NCBI GenBank assembly: GCA_035534615.1
Contig: DATLRO010000094.1
Coordinates: 1 to 31,835 of the forward strand
Source of the DNA: JAGWRA01 sp035534615
GTDB taxonomy: Bacteria > Acidobacteriota > Vicinamibacteria > Vicinamibacterales > CAVVIG01
DNA length: 31,835 nucleotides
Reading direction: 5' to 3'
The stretch's first letter is position 1, and each line of letters starts with the position of its first letter. Shown here piece by piece: positions 8,366-16,390 of this stretch. A program made the position numbers and the translations under genes. The notes under the pieces are model-generated. The model saw only the letters and a list, made by a program, of their open reading frames with translations, searched no databases and was not told the origin of the DNA.

Positions 8366-9420
8366 CCATCCCTGTGTGCCCGCGCCGCCTCGCCTGGCCC
8401 GCCGGCGCCGCCGCCCTGCTCCTGGTGCTGGCCGGCTGCAGCCGGCCGGCGCCGGCCGACCACGTGCGCGCGTCCGGCCAGGTCGACGCCACCGACGTGC
8501 AGGTGTCGCCCGAAGTCGGCGGCCGCCTGCTCGAACTGCACGTCGCCGAAGGCGACCGCGTCACGCCCGGCGAGCTGATCGCCAGGCTGGACACGGCCGA
8601 CGCCGAGCTCGCCCTGCGGCAGGCCCGCGCCGAGCGCGACCAGGCCGACGCCCAGCTCCGCCTGCTGCTGGCCGGCAGCCGCGAACAGGACATCCGGCAG
8701 GCCGAAGCGCAGCTCGCGGCCGCCCGCGCCAACGCCGCCGCCGGTCAGGCCGTGCTCACGTCGGCGCAGCAGGACGTCGACCGGTTCGAGTCGCTCCTGC
8801 GGACCGATTCCGGCTCGCGCAAGCAGCGCGACGACGCCGTGACGCGGCGCGACGTCGCCCGGGAGCAGCTGCAGGCGGCGCGCGACAGCGTGCGGGCGGC
8901 GCAGCAGGTGGTCGACCGGCTGCGCGCCGGCGCGCGCCCCCAGGAGGTCGCCGCCGCCCGCGCGCGGCTCGACACGGTGAAGGCGCAGATCGCCATCATC
9001 GACAAGCGCCTGGCCGACGCCACCGTCGTCTCGCCGGTCGGCGGCATCGTGACCGACAAACTCGTGGACGTCGGCGAGATCGTCGCGCCGCACACGCCGC
9101 TGGTGGTCGTGTCCGACCTGGACCACCCGTGGGCGAACGTCTACGTGCAGGAACCGGTCGTGCCCCGGATCCGCCTGGGCCAGCCGGCGACGGTGTTCAC
9201 CGACGCCGGCGGCCCGGGCATGCCGGGCGTCGTCACCTTCATCGCCTCGCAGGCGGAGTTCACGCCCCGCAACGTGCAGACGCCGGACGACCGCGCGAAG
9301 CTCGTCTACCGCGTGAAGGTCACCGTCGACAACCGCGCCGGCGTCCTGAAGGAAGGCATGCCGGTCGAGGCCGACATCCCGCTGCAGCCGCCCGATGCGC
9401 GGCCGGAGGCCCGGCCATGA
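8362..9420 (+). CDS. HlyD/YbhG-type membrane-fusion lipoprotein
   Basis: Periplasmic adaptor of the ABC exporter, 352 aa. The N-terminus has a lipoprotein signal peptide with lipobox LAGC (Cys26 lipidated). Then come a biotinyl-lipoyl-like half (about 35-75, VSPEVGGRLLELHVAEGDRV), a long alpha-helical hairpin rich in Ala/Gln/Arg (about 80-210), the second lipoyl half (about 220-255, ATVVSPVGGIVTDKLVDVGEIV) and a beta-barrel domain. The hairpin would reach the TolC-like channel encoded two genes downstream. The start overlaps the tetR stop by 4 nt and its own stop overlaps the ATPase start by 4 nt, so all are translationally coupled. Orthologue-level similarity is to the YbhG type rather than MacA. 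Confidence 0.94.
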   Translation: MTIPVCPRRLAWPAGAAALLLVLAGCSRPAPADHVRASGQVDATDVQVSPEVGGRLLELHVAEGDRVTPGELIARLDTADAELALRQARAERDQADAQLRLLLAGSREQDIRQAEAQLAAARANAAAGQAVLTSAQQDVDRFESLLRTDSGSRKQRDDAVTRRDVAREQLQAARDSVRAAQQVVDRLRAGARPQEVAAARARLDTVKAQIAIIDKRLADATVVSPVGGIVTDKLVDVGEIVAPHTPLVVVSDLDHPWANVYVQEPVVPRIRLGQPATVFTDAGGPGMPGVVTFIASQAEFTPRNVQTPDDRAKLVYRVKVTVDNRAGVLKEGMPVEADIPLQPPDARPEARP

Positions 9421-10358
9421 CGGCGGACGGCGACGCGGCGGTCGTGTTCGACGACGTGAGCAAGCGGTACGGGGCGACGACCGCCGTGGCGGGGCTGTCG
9501 CTCACGGTCCGGCGCGGCACGATGTTCGGGTTGATCGGGCCGGACGGCGCCGGCAAGACGACGACGATCCGGCTGGCGTGCGGGCTGCTGCATCCGGACG
9601 GCGGCCGCCTCCGCGTGCTCGGCCTCGATCCGGTGCGCGATCACCGCCGGCTCACCGGCTCGGTCGGGTACTTCTCGCAGCGGTTCAGCCTGTACGGCGA
9701 CCTCACCGTCGACGAGAACATCGCGTTTTTCGCCGAGATCCACGGCCTGCACGACTACCGCGCGCGGCGGGACCGTCTGCTGGAGATGACCCAGCTCGCC
9801 CCGTTCCGCGACCGCCGGGCCGACCGCCTGTCGGGCGGCATGAAGCAGAAGCTGGCGCTCGCCTGCACGCTGGTGCACGAGCCGGAGCTCATCCTGCTCG
9901 ACGAGCCGACGACGGGCGTCGACCCGGTGTCGCGCCGGGAGTTCTGGATGCTGCTGTCCGAGTTCCTCGCGCACGGCATCACCATCGTCATGGCGACGCC
10001 CTACCTGGACGAGGCCGACCGCTGCCACGAGGTGGCGCTGCTGCACGACGGCCGGCTGCTGGCGCTCGACCGGCCGGAGCGGCTGCGGGCGGCGCTCCCC
10101 GGCGAGGTGATCGAGGTCATCGTGCGCAATCACCGGTCGGTGGCGGCGGCGCTCGAGCGGGTCGCGGGCGTGCACGACGTGCAGATGTTCGGCGAGCGCG
10201 CGCACGTGCGGCTGGCGGAGCCGGACGCGCAGGCGCCGGACCGCATCCACGACGCGCTGACGGCGGCGGGACTCGAGCCTGTGAGCGTGCGTCCGGTGCC
10301 GGCCTCGCTCGAGGACGTTTTCATCGCCCGGCTGGCGGGAGACGGGTCACGCGTATGA
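9417..10358 (+). CDS. ABC exporter ATPase subunit 1 (YbhF N-half type)
   Basis: Cytoplasmic nucleotide-binding subunit, 313 aa, corresponding to the first half of the fused E. coli YbhF. The Walker A GPDGAGKT is at 41-48, the signature LSGGMKQ at 138-144 is canonical, and Walker B LILLDEP is at 158-164. The switch-histidine position is replaced: the motif reads MATPYLDEA, with Pro195 where His is expected. This complements the second ATPase (11772-12701), which keeps the His but has a degenerate signature. It begins in a 4-nt overlap with the adaptor and ends in a 4-nt overlap with the TolC-like gene. Specificity for drugs or other compounds is inferred from the YbhGFSR family only. Confidence 0.94.
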   Translation: MTADGDAAVVFDDVSKRYGATTAVAGLSLTVRRGTMFGLIGPDGAGKTTTIRLACGLLHPDGGRLRVLGLDPVRDHRRLTGSVGYFSQRFSLYGDLTVDENIAFFAEIHGLHDYRARRDRLLEMTQLAPFRDRRADRLSGGMKQKLALACTLVHEPELILLDEPTTGVDPVSRREFWMLLSEFLAHGITIVMATPYLDEADRCHEVALLHDGRLLALDRPERLRAALPGEVIEVIVRNHRSVAAALERVAGVHDVQMFGERAHVRLAEPDAQAPDRIHDALTAAGLEPVSVRPVPASLEDVFIARLAGDGSRV

Positions 10359-11746
10359 CACGGCCTGATCTGATGACCGTTCCGATCTGCACGGCCCTGC
10401 TCCTGGCGGCCGGCGGTGCGGCCGCCCGCGCGCAGGTGCGGCTGCCGGCCGGCGCCGCACTCGTCGCGGCGGCGTCACCGGCCGCGCCGGCGACGCCGCC
10501 GCCGGTGACGCTCACGCTGGACGAGGCGATCGCGCGCGGCCTGGCGGCCAGCCACGGCCTCGCGGCGCTGGACGCGACGCAGGCGGCGGCCGTGTCGGCT
10601 GCCGCCGGCCAGGCGGCGGCGCGGAAGCCGCTCGTCAGCCTGCAGGCCGGCTACCAGCGGACCAGCCACGTCGACGCGTTCGGCCTGTCGGTCCCCGGCC
10701 GCGGCTTCCAGGTGATCTATCCCGACATCCCGGACAACTACCTCACGCGCCTGGACGTGCAGTGGCCGATCTACTCCGGCGGCCGGGTGAGCGCGCTGGA
10801 GCGTGCGGCGCGCGCCGAGGCGGGGGCGAGCGGGGACGACGTGGCGACGGCCCGCGAGGATCTGCGGCTGGCGATTACCCGCGCGTTCTGGGCGCTCGTC
10901 ACCGCCCGCGACGCCGTCCAGGTCGTGGCGCAGGCGCACCGCCGCATGGAGGCCCACCTCAAGGACGTCCGGAACCAGTTCGCCGTCGGCCTGCTGCCGC
11001 CCAACGACGTGTCGGCGGCCGAGGCGCAGGAGGCGCGGCAGCGGATGCTGCTCATCCAGGCGGGGAACCAGCGGGACGTGGCGGCGGCCGCGCTGCGGCA
11101 GCTGCTGGGCCTCGCGCCCGACACTCCGGTCGAGCTGCAGGCCTCGCTGGCGCCGCCGCCGTCCCCCGGCCCCGCGGCGGCGCTGGTGGCGACGGCGCTC
11201 CGGCACCGCCCCGAGCGGCAGGCGCTCGTGCAGCAGGTGAAGGCGGCCGAAGCGCGCGAAGCAGCGGCGGGCGCCGGACACCGGCCGACCGTCGCGGTGA
11301 GCGGCGGCGTCGACTATGCCCGGCCGAACCCGCGGATCTTTCCACGGGCGCTCGCGTGGAACGAGTCGTGGGACGTCGGCGTCAACGTGAGCTGGCCGCT
11401 GTGGGACGCGGGCCGGACCGGCGCGAGCGTGGCGCAGGCCTCGGCCGGCGTGCGCGCCGCCGAGCAGCGGCTCGCGGAGTTCGACAGCATCCTCGACGCC
11501 GACGTCCGCGAGCGCGCGCTCGCCGTCGACTCGAGCCGCGCCGCCATCACCGCGGCGGACGAGGCGGTGCGCAGCGCCGCGGACGCGCGCCGGGTCGTCG
11601 AGCACCGGTTCAAGGCGGGCGTCGCCACCAGCACGGACGTGCTGGACGCGCAGGCCGCGCTGCTGCAGGCGGAGCTCGATCGGACGGAGGCGATTGCCGA
11701 CGCGCGGCTGGCACAGGCACAGCTCGAGCGGGTCATCGGCCGGTAG
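10355..11746 (+). CDS. TolC-like outer-membrane efflux channel
   Basis: Outer-membrane factor of 463 aa. A signal peptide (about 1-27, ending ARAQ) is followed by two outer-membrane-efflux-protein repeats (about 50-250 and 265-460), each starting with the typical helical stretch: TLDEAIARGL, and later ALVATALRHRPE. It forms the trimeric duct that links the inner-membrane pump to the exterior. It is encoded inside the exporter operon, between the two ATPase genes. This differs from E. coli ybhGFSR, which uses a channel encoded elsewhere. The start codon overlaps the preceding stop by 4 nt; a 25-nt gap follows before the next gene. Internal in-frame ATG at residue 7 is an alternative start. Confidence 0.94.
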   Translation: MTRPDLMTVPICTALLLAAGGAAARAQVRLPAGAALVAAASPAAPATPPPVTLTLDEAIARGLAASHGLAALDATQAAAVSAAAGQAAARKPLVSLQAGYQRTSHVDAFGLSVPGRGFQVIYPDIPDNYLTRLDVQWPIYSGGRVSALERAARAEAGASGDDVATAREDLRLAITRAFWALVTARDAVQVVAQAHRRMEAHLKDVRNQFAVGLLPPNDVSAAEAQEARQRMLLIQAGNQRDVAAAALRQLLGLAPDTPVELQASLAPPPSPGPAAALVATALRHRPERQALVQQVKAAEAREAAAGAGHRPTVAVSGGVDYARPNPRIFPRALAWNESWDVGVNVSWPLWDAGRTGASVAQASAGVRAAEQRLAEFDSILDADVRERALAVDSSRAAITAADEAVRSAADARRVVEHRFKAGVATSTDVLDAQAALLQAELDRTEAIADARLAQAQLERVIGR

Positions 11747-11771
11747 CGCGCGATCGTCACCCGGAGGGCCC

Positions 11772-12701
11772 ATGAATGCCATCACCGTCAGGGACCTGAC
11801 CCGTCGCTTCGGCGACTTCGTCGCGGTCGATCGGGTCAGCTTCGACGTCGCGCCGGGAGAGATCTTCGGCTTCCTCGGGGCGAACGGCGCCGGGAAGTCG
11901 ACGACGATCCGGATGCTGTGCGGCCTGCTGAAGCCGACAAGCGGATCGGCGTCGGTCGGCGGCCTCGACGTCACCCGCGATCCGGAGGGGGTGAAGCGGC
12001 GGATCGGGTACATGTCGCAGCGGTTCTCGCTCTACGAGAAGCTGACGGTGGACGAGAACATCCGCTTCTACGGCGGCATCTACGGCCTGTCGGGCGCGCG
12101 CTTCGAGGCGCGCCGGCGCTTCGTGATCGAGATGGCCGGCCTCGAAGGACGGGGCCGGTCGCTGACGCGGGACCTCCCCGGCGGCGTCCGGCAGCGGCTG
12201 GCGCTCGGCTGCGCGATCCTCCACGAGCCGCCGATCGTCTTCCTCGACGAGCCGACCGGCGGCGTCGACCCGCTGTCCCGACGGCGCTTCTGGACGCTGA
12301 TCGACACGCTCTCGACCGGCGGCGTCACCGTGCTGGTGACGACCCACTACATGGACGAGGCGGAGCACTGCCACCGGCTGGCGATCATGCACGCCGGCCG
12401 CCTGGCCGCGATCGGATCGACGTCGGAGCTGAAGCAGGTGTTCGCCGACCGGCCGATCGTCGAGATCGACTCGTCCAACGCCATCGAGGCGATGCGCGCG
12501 CTCAAGGACCTGCCGTCGGTCGAGAAGACCAGCGTGTTCGGGACGGCCGTGCACGCCGTGCTCCGGCCGGGCGCGGCCGACACCGGCGCCCTCACCCGCC
12601 GGCTGACGGCCGCCGGCCTGCAGGTTCGGGCGATCGTGCCGGTGCCGCCGTCGCTCGAGGACGTCTTTCTCGACGTCATGGATCGGAGCCCGCAGCCATG
12701 A
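11772..12701 (+). CDS. ABC exporter ATPase subunit 2 (YbhF C-half type)
   Basis: Second nucleotide-binding subunit, 309 aa, matching the second half of fused YbhF proteins. Walker A GANGAGKS is at 36-43, Walker B FLDEP at 157-161 and the switch histidine is present (THYMDEAE, His192). The signature is LPGGVRQ (135-141), with Pro replacing the canonical Ser. It probably pairs with the 9417-10358 product as a heterodimer. The ATG is preceded by GGAGGG 3 nt upstream, the only gene of this operon after the first with its own separated start region. Its stop overlaps the first permease by 4 nt. The C-terminal region (LPSVEKTSVFG onward) is the accessory domain seen in CcmA/YbhF-like ATPases. Confidence 0.94.
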   Translation: MNAITVRDLTRRFGDFVAVDRVSFDVAPGEIFGFLGANGAGKSTTIRMLCGLLKPTSGSASVGGLDVTRDPEGVKRRIGYMSQRFSLYEKLTVDENIRFYGGIYGLSGARFEARRRFVIEMAGLEGRGRSLTRDLPGGVRQRLALGCAILHEPPIVFLDEPTGGVDPLSRRRFWTLIDTLSTGGVTVLVTTHYMDEAEHCHRLAIMHAGRLAAIGSTSELKQVFADRPIVEIDSSNAIEAMRALKDLPSVEKTSVFGTAVHAVLRPGAADTGALTRRLTAAGLQVRAIVPVPPSLEDVFLDVMDRSPQP

Positions 12702-13810
12702 AGAAGGCGCTCGCGGTCGGCCGCAAGGAGTTCCGTCAGATCGTGCGCGACCGGCGCACGCTCTCCGTGCTGCTGGTCGTGCCGATTCTGTTCCTGCTGC
12801 TGTTCGGCTACGCCCTCAACTGGGACGTGCGCCACGTCCGGCTGGCGGTCGACGATCAGGACCACACGACGCAGAGCCGCGATCTCGTCTCGGCGTTCGT
12901 CGATTCGGATTACTTCGATCTCGTCGGGGCGGTGCGGCAGGACCAGATCCGCGGCCTGATGAATCGCGGCGACGTCCGGGCGGTGCTCGTCATCCCGTCC
13001 GGCACCGGCCGCCGGCTCCTGGCGGGACGCACCGCCCCGATCCAGGTGCTCATCAACGGCGACGATGCGAACACGGCGACGACCGTGATGGGATACGCGC
13101 AGGCGCTGCTCAACGGCCTGTCGACGGAGTACCGCCTCGCCCGCTACCCGGTGACCGGCCGGCCGCCGGTGACGGTCGAGCCGCGCATCTGGTACAACCC
13201 GGAGCTGCGCAGCGCGCTGTTCCTCGTGCCCGGGCTCATCGCCTACATCGCCATGCTGACGGCCGTGATCTCGACGGCGCTGTCGGTCGTCCGCGAGAAG
13301 GAGCTGGGCACGATGGAGCAGGTGCGCATGGCGCCGCTCGGCACGCTGTCGTACGTCACCGGCAAGAGTCTCCCGTATTTCCTCGTGTCGATGATCTCGT
13401 CGCTGGGCATCGTCGTGGTGGCGATGTGGCTGTTCGACCTGCCGATGCGGGGATCGTGGCCGCTCCTGGTGCTGGCGATTGCGCTGTTCCTGGCCGGCGG
13501 ACTGGGGCTCGGCCTGCTCGTCTCGACCGTGTCGGACTCGCAGCAGGTCGCGTTCCAGATCGCGGCGCTGGTGTCGTTCATGCCGACGCTGCTGCTGTCC
13601 GGCTTCATCTTCCCGATTGCGAGCATGCCGGTCTGGCTGCAGGTGACGACCTACGTCGTGCCGGCGCGGTACTTCCTGGTCGTCCTGCGCGGCATCGTCC
13701 TGAAAGGGGTCGGGCTGCCGATCGTCTGGCCGGACATGCTGGCGCTGGTGGCGTTCGCCGGCGTCGTGCTGGGGCTGGCGGCCGTCCGGCTCCGCCGGGA
13801 GTGGGCGTGA
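12698..13810 (+). CDS. ABC-2 type permease 1 (YbhS/YbhR type)
   Basis: Inner-membrane permease, 370 aa. One N-terminal membrane segment (about 24-43, LSVLLVVPILFLLLFGYAL) precedes a large periplasmic domain (about 45-175) and five C-terminal segments. The typical ABC-2 stretch VVREKELGTMEQ follows the second membrane helix and couples to the ATPases. It forms the translocation path with the second permease. The ATG overlaps the stop of the ATPase gene (ATGA), and its TGA shares a base with the next start (TGATG). Family membership (ABC2_membrane_3/YbhN-S-R group) is clear. The substrate is unknown. Confidence 0.93.
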   Translation: MKKALAVGRKEFRQIVRDRRTLSVLLVVPILFLLLFGYALNWDVRHVRLAVDDQDHTTQSRDLVSAFVDSDYFDLVGAVRQDQIRGLMNRGDVRAVLVIPSGTGRRLLAGRTAPIQVLINGDDANTATTVMGYAQALLNGLSTEYRLARYPVTGRPPVTVEPRIWYNPELRSALFLVPGLIAYIAMLTAVISTALSVVREKELGTMEQVRMAPLGTLSYVTGKSLPYFLVSMISSLGIVVVAMWLFDLPMRGSWPLLVLAIALFLAGGLGLGLLVSTVSDSQQVAFQIAALVSFMPTLLLSGFIFPIASMPVWLQVTTYVVPARYFLVVLRGIVLKGVGLPIVWPDMLALVAFAGVVLGLAAVRLRREWA

Positions 13811-14943
13811 TGCCGGGACGCGCGGCGATGCGGCGCACGCTCTACCTGATGTGGAAGGAGCTGCTGGAGCTCCGCCGCGATCCCCGCCTGCTGAACATCG
13901 TCGTCCTGGCCCCCGTGCTGCAGCTGCTGCTGCTCGGCTACGCGGCCACGACCGACGTCCGGAACGTGCCGGTCGTCGTCGCCGACGCCGACCGCTCGGC
14001 CGCCAGCCGGCGGCTGATCGAGCAGTTCAACGAGTCGCCCTACTTCACCGTGACGCACGTCGTCACGACGGTCGATCAGATCACGCCGTACCTGGAGCGC
14101 GGCACCGCCTGGATGGCGCTGGACATCCCGGCCGGCTACGGCGAGAAGCTGGGCGCCGGACAGCCGCAGACGGTACAGGTCGTGGCCGACGGGAGCGACT
14201 CGAACTCGGCGACCGTCGGGCTCGGCTACGCCACGTCGCTGGTCGCCGCCTACGCGCAGCGTCTGATCGCGGCGCGATCGCCGGCTGCCGCCCGCGCCGG
14301 ACTCGACCCGCGCATCCGGATCTGGTTCAACCCGCGGCTGGAGAGCCGCGACTTCATGGTGCCGGGCGTCCTGGCGCTGCTGCTGGTCGTGGTGACGGCC
14401 ATCATGTCGTCGATGGCCATCGTGCGCGAACGGGAGCTCGGCACCCTGGAACAGCTGAACGTGACGCCGCTCGGCCGCGGCGAGCTGATCCTCGGCAAGC
14501 TCGTGCCGTACGCGGCGATCGGCCTCGTCGACGTCGTGCTCGTGATTGCCGTGGCGCTCCTGTGGTTCCAGGTCCCGCTGCGCGGCAGCCTCGTGCTGCT
14601 GATGGCGCTGACGCTCGTGTACCTGCTGACGGCCCTCGGCCTGGGGCTGTTCGTGTCCACCATTTCCGACACGCAGCAGCAGGCGATGATGACCGCCATG
14701 TTCTTCTTCCTGATGCCGATGATCTACCTGTCCGGCTTCGTGTTCCCGATCGAGAACATGCCGCGGGTGATTCAGGCGCTCACCTACCTGATCCCGCTCC
14801 GCTACTACCTGGTGATCGTCCGCGGAATCTTCCTGAAGGGGGTCGGCCTCGAGACGCTGTGGCCGCAGGCCGCCGCGCTGGCCGTCTGGGGTGTGGGGAT
14901 TCTCGTGCTGGCCGTCGCCCGATCGAGCAAACGCATCGCCTAG
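13810..14943 (+). CDS. ABC-2 type permease 2 (YbhR/YbhS type)
   Basis: Second inner-membrane permease, 377 aa from the ATG at 13810. It is a paralogue of the preceding permease with the same plan: helix near 27-45 (NIVVLAPVLQLLLLGYA), a periplasmic domain (about 46-185) and five more helices, with the coupling motif IVRERELGTLEQ. A GTG immediately upstream (13807) and an ATG at 13828 are alternative starts; 13810 gives the 1-nt TGATG coupling with permease 1. It is the last gene of the efflux operon. A strong inverted repeat 13 nt after the stop may terminate transcription. Heterodimer formation with permease 1 is inferred from the pairing of genes. Confidence 0.93.
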   Translation: MPGRAAMRRTLYLMWKELLELRRDPRLLNIVVLAPVLQLLLLGYAATTDVRNVPVVVADADRSAASRRLIEQFNESPYFTVTHVVTTVDQITPYLERGTAWMALDIPAGYGEKLGAGQPQTVQVVADGSDSNSATVGLGYATSLVAAYAQRLIAARSPAAARAGLDPRIRIWFNPRLESRDFMVPGVLALLLVVVTAIMSSMAIVRERELGTLEQLNVTPLGRGELILGKLVPYAAIGLVDVVLVIAVALLWFQVPLRGSLVLLMALTLVYLLTALGLGLFVSTISDTQQQAMMTAMFFFLMPMIYLSGFVFPIENMPRVIQALTYLIPLRYYLVIVRGIFLKGVGLETLWPQAAALAVWGVGILVLAVARSSKRIA

Positions 14944-14955
14944 CGCGGGTCGCGG

Positions 14956-14997
14956 GCGAACGGGAGGTCCCCGGCGATCGGAGGAGCTCCCGTTCGC
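14956..14997. terminator. Long hairpin between convergent efflux and metallothionein genes
   Basis: Perfect 11-bp arms GCGAACGGGAG (14956-14966) and CTCCCGTTCGC (14987-14997) flank a 20-nt loop. It begins 13 nt after the last efflux gene and lies 51 nt past the end of the metallothionein gene on the other strand. There is no T-run on either side, so it is not a classical intrinsic terminator. It may still act as a bidirectional, Rho-assisted end or an mRNA-stabilising structure. Confidence 0.55.
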
Positions 14998-15047
14998 GAT
15001 GAGATGTCCGGTCGATGTCCCACCGTCAGAAAGAGCCCGCCCGCTGG

Positions 15048-15206
15048 CTAGTGACAGTCCGGGTGCCGGCACTCGCAGCGCAGCTCGGTCTGATCGCCTT
15101 TCTCCTTGCAGTACTCGCTGCAGTACTTCCCGTATTTCCCGCCCTTGATGACGCGGCACTCGCACGACGGGTGCGCGCATTTCGCGTCAATCCTGGAGTC
15201 TGCCAT
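15048..15206 (-). CDS. Bacterial metallothionein-like protein, 52 aa
   Basis: Small cytoplasmic metal-binding protein with eight cysteines (residues 10, 15, 17, 29, 33, 44, 46, 51) and histidines at 12, 48 and 52. The spacing C-x4-C-x-C, then YCSEYC, then C-x-C-x4-C matches the bacterial metallothionein (SmtA/BmtA) family, which holds a Zn4-type cluster and sequesters Zn, Cd or Cu. The aromatic YGKYCSEYC segment corresponds to the zinc-finger-like part of SmtA. The ATG at 15206 has an AAGGAG ribosome site 8 nt upstream and a good promoter (15243-15271). The gene is monocistronic and convergent with the efflux operon. No SmtB-type regulator lies nearby. The main uncertainty is which metal it binds. 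Confidence 0.88.
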   Translation of the reverse strand: MADSRIDAKCAHPSCECRVIKGGKYGKYCSEYCKEKGDQTELRCECRHPDCH

Positions 15207-15242
15207 GGCGATGCTCCTTGAGGTTGACCGGGTGACACGACC

Positions 15243-15271
15243 ACGATACGCCCTTCCGCCTGTTTTGTGAA
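15243..15271 (-). promoter_or_regulatory. Predicted promoter of the metallothionein gene
   Basis: On the minus strand TTCACA (15271-15266) is followed by a 17-bp spacer and TATCGT (15248-15243). The matches to sigma-70 consensus are 5 of 6 and 4 of 6. Predicted transcription would start near 15236, about 30 nt before the ATG, leaving room for the AAGGAG ribosome site. No clear metal-regulator palindrome was seen over it. Confidence 0.5.
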
Positions 15272-15308
15272 CGCCGGAGTGGGGCCGCGCCCGCCGGACC
15301 GGCGGCGC

Positions 15309-16379
15309 TCACTGGCCCGCCTCCACCACGGCGTCCGCCTGTTCGAGCGTGCCCCGGATCGACAGGCCGCGGCGCATGAGAAGCAGGACGCCGAGCGCCG
15401 TCCAGCACAGCACCCGGGCCTTGCGGATGATCGCCAGCGCGACGCCGGACGCCGTCCCCATGCCGAGGATGTCGGTCGCCAGGCCGGTCCCCGCCTCGTC
15501 CACGCCGAGGCGCAGCGGGATGAACTTGAAGACGACCGTGATGACGCGGTCGACGTATTCGAGCACGAAGGCCGTCAGGAACGTCGGCGACGTCCCCAGC
15601 AGGTACAGCACCAGCCAGACTTCCGCGATCGCCGAGACGTGGAAGCTCGCCTCGAGGAGCCAGATCGGCAGCAGGCGCCCCTTGTGGCGGCTGGCGAAGC
15701 CGAAGACCTGGTCTTCCAGCTCGCGGACGTGCGGCAGCCGCGGCAGCAGGACCCGCCGCCCGATGTGCCGCCGGCAGAGGGCGTCGAGCAGGCCGCTCAC
15801 CACGCGGCGGCGGCGGTGGAAGACCCAGGCGGTGGCGAGCGCGCCGGCGGCGGTCGCCCCGAGCAGGAGCAGGCTGACGGTCCGGATGTCGGGCGGGACC
15901 GGAAAGCTCACGAGGAACGCCCCGGTGCCGGCCATGATCATCAGGACCACGGTCAGGCTGTAGAACAGGTTCTCGACCGTCAGGGCCGAGAAGGACTTCA
16001 TCAGGCTGATGCGGTGGCGGACGAGCACGGCCTTGGCCGGCTCGCTGAGGAAGACGCCGAGCGGCGTCAGGTCCCCGAGCGCCGTCCCGGTGATGCTCGC
16101 GCTCAACGCCGCGCCGAGCGGCAGCCGGCCCGGCTCCTCGATGCAGAGCAGCCACGCGACGGTGCGCACGAGCGGCCGGGTCGAGGAGATCAGGAGGATC
16201 AGCAGAAAGCCGGCGCCGATCCGCCGGAGGCTGTCCAGCACGTGATGGGTGCCGGCGTCGCGGATGGCCCAGGCGAACAGCACCAGGCCGACGAGGCCGG
16301 CGGCCACGCCGGCCGGCGTCAGATTCCGGGCGGTGCGCGACCGGGCGCGGCCGGGCGCGTGCGGAGGGGACTCGGTCAT
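15309..16379 (-). CDS. Flippase-like membrane protein (LPG-synthase TM/UPF0104 family)
   Basis: Inner-membrane protein of 356 aa with about eight hydrophobic segments, in the family of lysylphosphatidylglycerol-synthase transmembrane regions (UPF0104, TIGR00374, AglD-like). Visible marks are the N-terminal helix after LTPAGVAAGLVGLVLFAWA, the ALSASITGTALGDLTPLGVF stretch (a loop with conserved Gly/Pro) and the C-terminal RLGVDEAGTGLATDILG, which resembles the family's conserved acidic/glycine loop. Members lacking the aminoacyltransferase domain are often annotated as lipid flippases; the activity is not proven. The ATG at 16379 follows the glycosyltransferase stop by 11 nt, and it is the last of three genes. 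It likely moves the lipid-linked sugar made by its neighbours across the membrane. Confidence 0.85.
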   Translation of the reverse strand: MTESPPHAPGRARSRTARNLTPAGVAAGLVGLVLFAWAIRDAGTHHVLDSLRRIGAGFLLILLISSTRPLVRTVAWLLCIEEPGRLPLGAALSASITGTALGDLTPLGVFLSEPAKAVLVRHRISLMKSFSALTVENLFYSLTVVLMIMAGTGAFLVSFPVPPDIRTVSLLLLGATAAGALATAWVFHRRRRVVSGLLDALCRRHIGRRVLLPRLPHVRELEDQVFGFASRHKGRLLPIWLLEASFHVSAIAEVWLVLYLLGTSPTFLTAFVLEYVDRVITVVFKFIPLRLGVDEAGTGLATDILGMGTASGVALAIIRKARVLCWTALGVLLLMRRGLSIRGTLEQADAVVEAGQ

Positions 16380-16390
16380 GCCGCCCGCGG

